Part shown: positions 58,540 to 64,000 of the stretch, one piece after another
Position numbering within the stretch: position 1 is the first letter of the stretch
Layout of the letters: every line of letters begins with the position of its first letter
NCBI RefSeq assembly: GCF_963169125.1
Contig: NC_084793.1
Coordinates: 45,255,578-45,319,577, forward strand
From: Humulus lupulus
Lineage: Eukaryota; Streptophyta; Magnoliopsida; Rosales; Cannabaceae
Direction: 5' to 3'
DNA: 64,000 nucleotides
Position numbers and translations under genes: made by a program
The notes under the pieces: model-generated
What the model was told of the DNA's origin: nothing
Databases searched by the model: none
The model's input: the letters and a program-made list of their open reading frames with translations, nothing else

Positions 58540-61500
58540 TGTAATGACCCAACTAATTCTAAGACCTTAGACCATTAAAACTACTAGACATAGCTACTAA
58601 TTTAAATAAAATATACATAAGGAATATTCATAACTTTATTAAAAACTCCGAAGTAAATATTGAAATACATAAATGAGCGGTATGGGATCCCATTGTTTTA
58701 AAATAAAACATAACTTTAAACTAAAGGAAATTGTTTACAAAACTAAATGCGGAAAAATACAAAGAAACATAATTTAAAGAGACTAAAAATAACATCATCC
58801 TCGAATCGTCACGCTGTCCATCAAATCCCTTCATCCTTAATACACAAGCCAAGCTGCCATGAATCCTTCTGCCGCCATAACTATTTTCCTGCATATAAAA
58901 ATAAAGGAGTGAGCCTAATGCCCAGCAAGGAAAATATACTAGCACATATAAGCATATACATAGAACTATATCATAAACATGTGCTATAAAACATATATTC
59001 TATAAATTACAATGGCCATCATACCTCTTGGGGCTTGTTAACTAAGCAAGTCATATGCCCAAAGATTTGTAGGGCTTGCTAGCCAAGCAAGTCATATGCC
59101 CATAAATCATTGGGGCTTGCTAGCTAGACAAGTCATATGACCAAGGACTATATACTATACATAACATAACATAATCATAACATAAGCATAACATAAGCAT
59201 AACAAATCATATAAACATATAAAATTCTATCCTATTTTCCTTACCAACACCAGGATATTTGAGAACAAGGACAAGATTTGGAACACTCCTAAAACCAACA
59301 ATAAGAATGTGAGTATTTCTAAGTTCAAAGAACTTAAATACCTAACCAAGAATTGAAAACATCGAGGATTTGAATAAAGAAAACTAAAGGAAACTAAAGA
59401 ACCATACAGAAATGAACTCAAGATTAGGAATACCTTTGAATGTACTAGAACCGATCTACACCTCGATATTGAAAACACACTCTATAACTCACTTCCCAAG
59501 TGTTTATAAAGCTTAAGATGATAAAGATTTTACCCCAACCCAAGTGTTTATCACTCTATAGTAACCCTAGCAGCTTGAAGGCTCTGAACATAGCTTGAAG
59601 AATGAGAGAAATGGCTGGGTACTAGGTCCTATTTATAGAGTTCAAGGAGTGAAACTATGTAGAGTCCCAGAACTTTAGTTACTGTGGATTTTGGTTCATG
59701 CCGAGACTTAGTTGAACACTCGTAGCAACACTTATAGATTTTATAAGTTTAACCTATATTTTAAGAATATTAATTATAACATAAGCTTTGATTAATATAG
59801 CTTATTATAAAGATATTATTTATTATACTATAAGGTTTAGATAGAATTAATAAGATCATGACACTTGTCGTGTGCATGTTTATTTAAGGATTTAATTATA
59901 GTTTAAATAAAAGAAAGTCCAAGAAAGCTCTAGAACCTTCCAAGACCATTAAGAGCATGACATTTGTCACAATCTTGTTTATTTGAGGATTTAAGTATTT
60001 TAAGTGGATAATTCAAAAATAGAAGTTTCTAGAGGCTCTAGACCCTTCCTGAACTTGTTGGAATCTCGTATTACTCAGTCAAACCTGATTAATCAATTCA
60101 AATTATGCTGAAAAGTGCAATTACGTGTTTAATATATTCACGTATGCCGATATATCGCAGCATAGGAGTTGATGTATCGCCACACGGGGAATATGAAAAA
60201 CACATCAACTTCGCACAAATGAAACGACGAGCACTCAGGACATAGGGTCAGGCGATTATCGCCCATGATGGGCGATATATCGGCCCTAGGGCCATAATTT
60301 TGAACGTTGTTGAAACTGAGCTTGATTCATTCCCTAACCTCTTAACTAGCCTCTGAACGTTTTAACCGAGTCTTCAGCACCTGTTGAACGAATATTCAAA
60401 TATTTTTCAATTAATACTCATTATTTTTATTCAAGCTAAAAGGAGATAGTTCACTCCTTGAACTCTATAAATAGGACCTAATACCCAGCCATTTTTCTCA
60501 TTCTTCAAGCTGTGTTCAGAGCCTTCAAGCTGCTAGGGCTACTATAGAGTGATAAACACTTGGGTTGGGATAAAAGTCTTATCATCTTAAGCTTTATAAA
60601 CACTTGGTAAGTGAGATAAGTAGTGTGTTTTCAATATCGAGGTGTAGATCGGTTCTAGTACATTCAAAGGTATTCCTAATCTTAAGTTCATTTCTATATG
60701 GTTCCTTAGTTTGCTTTAGCTTTCTTTACTCAAATCCTAACTTGTTGTTTAAATTCTTGGTTAGGTATTCAAGTTCTTTGAACTTAAGATTTCTTTTCGG
60801 TAAGTTTCTTCTTGGTGGTTTAGTTCATCTCTTTATCATCTCTTTCTTTAGAAATACTCACATTCTTATTGTTGGTTTTAGGAGTGTTCCAAATCTCGTC
60901 CTTGTTCTCATAAATCCCGGTATTGGTAAGGAAAATAGGACAGATTTTGTATGCTTTTATGTTTTGATATATGCTATGATTTATGTATGATATGTTTTAG
61001 TTTTTTTTAGCATATAAATTGTTTAGATAACAATCACATAATTTGTTTAGATAAAAATATATAAGTTGTTTAGATAACAAGTCCCAATAATATATTCCTT
61101 GGGCATATGATTGTTTAGATAACGAACCCCATAAATTTTTATGACTTGTTTAGATAACTAAGCCCCTTAAATTTATGGGCATATGATTGCTTAGCTAGAA
61201 AGCCCCAAGAAGTATGATGGCCATTATAATGCATGTTTTATAGTCATATGTTTTGTAGTCTTATGTTTATGTTTTATGTTGTATGTGAAAGTAGATTTTC
61301 CTTGCTGGGCATTAGGCTTACTCCTTTATTTTTATGTATGCAGGAAAATAGTTATGGTGGCGAAAGGATTCTTGATAGCTTGGTTTGTATATTAAGGATG
61401 AAGGGATTCGATGTACTGCATGAACGATTCGAGGACGACGTCATTTTTAGTCTCTTTAAATTATGTTTTTATGTATTTTCCGCATTTAGCTTTGTAAACA

Positions 61501-62444
61501 ATTTCCTTCAGTTTAAAGTTATGTTTTATTTTAAAACAATGGGATCCCATACCCCGCATTTATGTATTTCAATATTTACTTTGGAGTTTTTAATAAAGTT
61601 GTGAATATTTCTTATGTATGTTTTTTAAAAAATAGTAGCTAAGTCTAGTAGTTTTTAATGGTCCAAGGTCTTAGAATTAGTTGGGTCATTAAAAACTACC
61701 TCCTTTTAGCTTGAATAAAATAATGAATATTAATTAAAAAATATTTGAATATTCATTCAACAGGTGCTGAAGACTCGGTCAAAACGTTCAGCGGCTAGTC
61801 AAGAGGTTAAAGAATGAATCAAGCTCGGTTTCTACAACATTTGAAAAAGTGGTCTTAGGGCCAATATATCACCCACCCTAGGCGATATATCACATGTCCC
61901 TATGTCCCGAGTGCTCGTGGTTTCGGTCGTGCAAAGTTGACGTGTTTTTCGTATCTCCCATGTGGTGATATATCGCCCCTATAACTGCGATATATAGGCA
62001 TACGTTGAAATATTAGACACGTAATTGCACTTTATCAGCTTAATTTTAATTGATTAATTAGGTTTGGCTGAGTAGTACAAGATTCCAGCAAGTTCTGGAA
62101 GGGTCTAGAGCTTCTAGAAACTTCTATTTTTGAATTATCCACTTAAAATGCTTAAATCCTCAAATAAACAAGATTGTGACAAGTGTCATGCTCTTATTAA
62201 TTCTATCTAAACCTTATAATATAATAAATGACAACTTTATAATCAGCTATATTAATCAAACCTTATGTTATAATTAATATTCTTAAACTATAGGTTAAAC
62301 TTATAAAATCTATAAGTGTTGCTACGAATGTTCAACTAAGTTCCGGCTTGAACCAAAATCCACAGTAACTATCATACTATAACTACTATTAGCTACTACT
62401 ACTACTACTGTCTAACTAGCTAAGTAAAGTTCTGGGACTCTACA
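58540..62444 (-). mobile_element. 5' LTR of element X (with nested inverted solo LTR)
   Basis: Net length about 1,864 bp. On the minus strand it begins TGTAGAGTCCCAG (62444) and ends GGGTCATTACA (58540). Its TATA box is TATTTATA on the plus strand at 59630-59637, only about 20 bases from the solo LTR insertion, so that insertion cut the promoter from its upstream region. CGATATATCGCC-type palindromes lie near 61862-61895 and 61975-61995. Confidence 0.9.
59658..61693 (+). mobile_element. Tekay-type solo LTR, inverted within the 5' LTR of element X
   Basis: 2,036 bp, starts TGTAGAGTCCCAG, ends GGGTCATTAAA (family end TTACA, one base changed). The duplication is AACTA (59653-59657 and 61694-61698). 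It is the same LTR family as its host but opposite in orientation, so the two form a large inverted repeat. TATA box at 60466-60473. Palindromic CGATATATCG and ATTATCGCCCATGATGGGCG words lie at 60138-60290. Confidence 0.92.
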
Positions 62445-62917
62445 CCTCTATAAGGGATAGATGAATCCCTTAGAAATAGCTTAAAGGAGATACCACTAAG
62501 TTAAGCAAGTTTTGGTGTAAAGAGATGAATCCAAGTATTGGGGTATTTATAAGGAAAGTCAACAACTTCCTAGCCATTAGATCAAATCTAGATGAATGGT
62601 GGAGATCAAGAGCCTTGGCAACCTTGGGATTCGCACCCAAAAATGATCGGCCCTAACTCAACTACAAGGGTGTACTTGGATCACCACCTTAGTTATTTGG
62701 TTTTTGTGTTTCTTTATACACTACAAAGAAACACACCACCCAAATACACTTTGTGTTTCTTCATGCACCAACAGATAACACATCAATATTGAGCCTCCCA
62801 AGCTTCCTGAAGTAAAGCATAGCTCTAGTGTTGATCATGTCATATAAAGGACTTAGGAAGGAGTCTACAAGAACACTTAAAAGTATACTTATAGACTCGG
62901 AGGCAAGTGTGAATGTG
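62445..62917 (+). other. Element C 3' region and degenerate polypurine tract
   Basis: Sequence between element X and the 3' LTR of element C. No gene is supported. It ends with GACTCGGAGGCAAG before the LTR, a weakened form of the GACTTGGGGGGCAAA tract of element A. Confidence 0.62.
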
Positions 62918-64000
62918 GAATAATTTCCCTTGAAGCATCTTTCGGCGCATATGGGCGTGAGCATCGAAGGGGTGAAGGCCTCGTTATCTGAGGCCCAGCT
63001 AGCCTTAGACGTTCGCACATACCCCCGCAGCCACTTGACACACCCCTCAATAGGCAAGGGCCTCCCATAACGAGGCCCAACTCACTATTCTAGCACTCAT
63101 GGGTGCCTCAAGATCGAGACTCCTTGATGCAAGGCTTAAAGCCTCATTCAACTTGGAACGAGGCCCGCGTGAAGAAGGGTACCTCGCTATGCAAGGCCGA
63201 GTGGGCAAAGGTCGACACTAGGTGGTGAGGCTCCTTGGTGCACGACTTAAGGCTCCATGCGCCTTGGTGTGAGGCCAACGTGAATAAGGGCGCCTCGATA
63301 TGCAAGGCCGAATGGGCGAAGATTGACACCATGTAGCAAGGCTCCTCGGTGCAAGGCTCAAGCCTTCATACCCCTTGGCGCGAGGCCTGCGTGAAGATGG
63401 AGGGCCTCTCATAACGAGGCCCAGTTCTCCATACCACATGTCGCGAGATGCACAAAAACACAAGGGAGGGCCTCGTATATCAAGGCTGGGTTATCCAAAC
63501 TCCATGTCGCGAGGCCGATACGCAGTAGGGCCCCACTATCCAAGGCCTATTTCATGAAAGTGCCTCAACATGGAAACCTTGTAAAGGAAATCCATTCTAT
63601 GTTAATGAAGAGCCCATGATGCTATCCAACACTTAGAAAAATATAAGGAAGCTTGGAGGGAATTCGTATCTTCGAAATGAAAGAAGGACCATCAGGTACA
63701 AGGCACGCATACGAGTACGGGATATACAGCTATAAAGGTGGCAAATGTGTGACCTAACATCCGTATCCGACAAGCAGTGGTGACATGAATTAGTACGAGA
63801 AGTGGTGGCATGCTCTGCATACCCATATACCAGAGTCGACACCACGATCCTCTACACAATTACATTCTACAACACTACCCTAACAATGTACCTATGTACG
63901 ATCTTGTCCCTTGGGACCAACGTGTATCAGGGGCCAATAGTGCCCTGCTATAAATAAACCTCCATTCCTCAGAATGGGGGGTTGAAAAATTCTTGGTATG
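62918..64000 (+). mobile_element. 3' LTR of element C (cut by the window end)
   Basis: Begins TGTGAATGTGG and follows the 5' LTR to its counterpart of position 40335, so about 147 bp are missing. TATA box TATAAATA at 63949-63956. The GCCTCGC-type palindromes are present but several arms are mutated relative to the 5' LTR, for example at 63183 and 63292. Confidence 0.9.

Noticed and set aside
62445..62917. Small plus- and minus-strand ORFs between element X and the 3' LTR of C
   Set aside because: Short, without any recognisable motif, and in a region expected to be untranslated.

Overview
This window is retrotransposon-dense plant nuclear DNA, most likely from a eudicot with a large, repeat-rich genome. 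I see no host gene, rRNA, tRNA, CRISPR array or bacterial-type operon. Nearly every base can be assigned to an LTR retrotransposon, and almost all coding regions carry stops or frameshifts. The evidence is plant-type Ty3/gypsy elements (Tat lineage, and chromoviruses of the Tekay/Del type with a chromodomain), Ty1/copia solo LTRs resembling the Angela group, initiator-tRNA-Met primer sites, and 5-bp target-site duplications (TSDs).

Layout, left to right. (A) 1-13451: 3' part of a plus-strand Tat element. Its gag-end/protease/RT segment lies inverted (1-3632) in front of RNase H and integrase (3633-5757). A tandem-repeat spacer, an antisense gene (9462-6742) and a 3' LTR follow. A copia-type solo LTR (1189-3027) and a Tekay solo LTR (11046-13290) are nested in it. 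(B) 13452-22754, plus a short piece after 34814: a minus-strand Tat derivative with no recognisable gag-pol but an intron-containing antisense gene (15425-17602), tandem repeats and an unusual interspersed stem-loop word. (Y) 22755-34814: complete minus-strand Tekay-like chromovirus inserted in the LTR of B, with a solo LTR (24354-26741) in its 3' LTR. 34930-36682: decayed copia RT and a truncated Angela-like LTR, then the LTR of (D), a plus-strand Tekay-like element with two gag-like ORFs, interrupted in RT at 39250. (C) 39251 to beyond 64000: plus-strand Tat element with gag and protease but no RT, RNase H or integrase, plus an antisense gene. It is split by a solo LTR (45655-47696) and by (X), a complete minus-strand Tekay-like element (48856-62444). 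X itself carries a copia-type solo LTR (49494-51387) and an inverted solo LTR of its own family (59658-61693).

Exact TSDs let the nesting be read directly: X in C in D; Y in B; solo LTRs on top. Four insertions of Tekay-type LTRs survive only as solo LTRs, which implies strong LTR-LTR recombination. The most interesting biology is: (1) a long antisense, intron-bearing gene of the 'putative gypsy-type transposase' (Transposase_28-like) family, followed by a coiled coil, in all three Tat elements; (2) a stem-loop word dispersed over about 9 kb of element B; (3) an extra 156-codon ORF between primer site and gag in X, preceded by a candidate short intron; (4) a purine tract identical in core to the LTR-adjacent tract placed upstream of the antisense module in all three Tat elements; and (5) a different palindromic word array in each LTR family. 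Family assignments come from motif recognition by eye; no database search was run.
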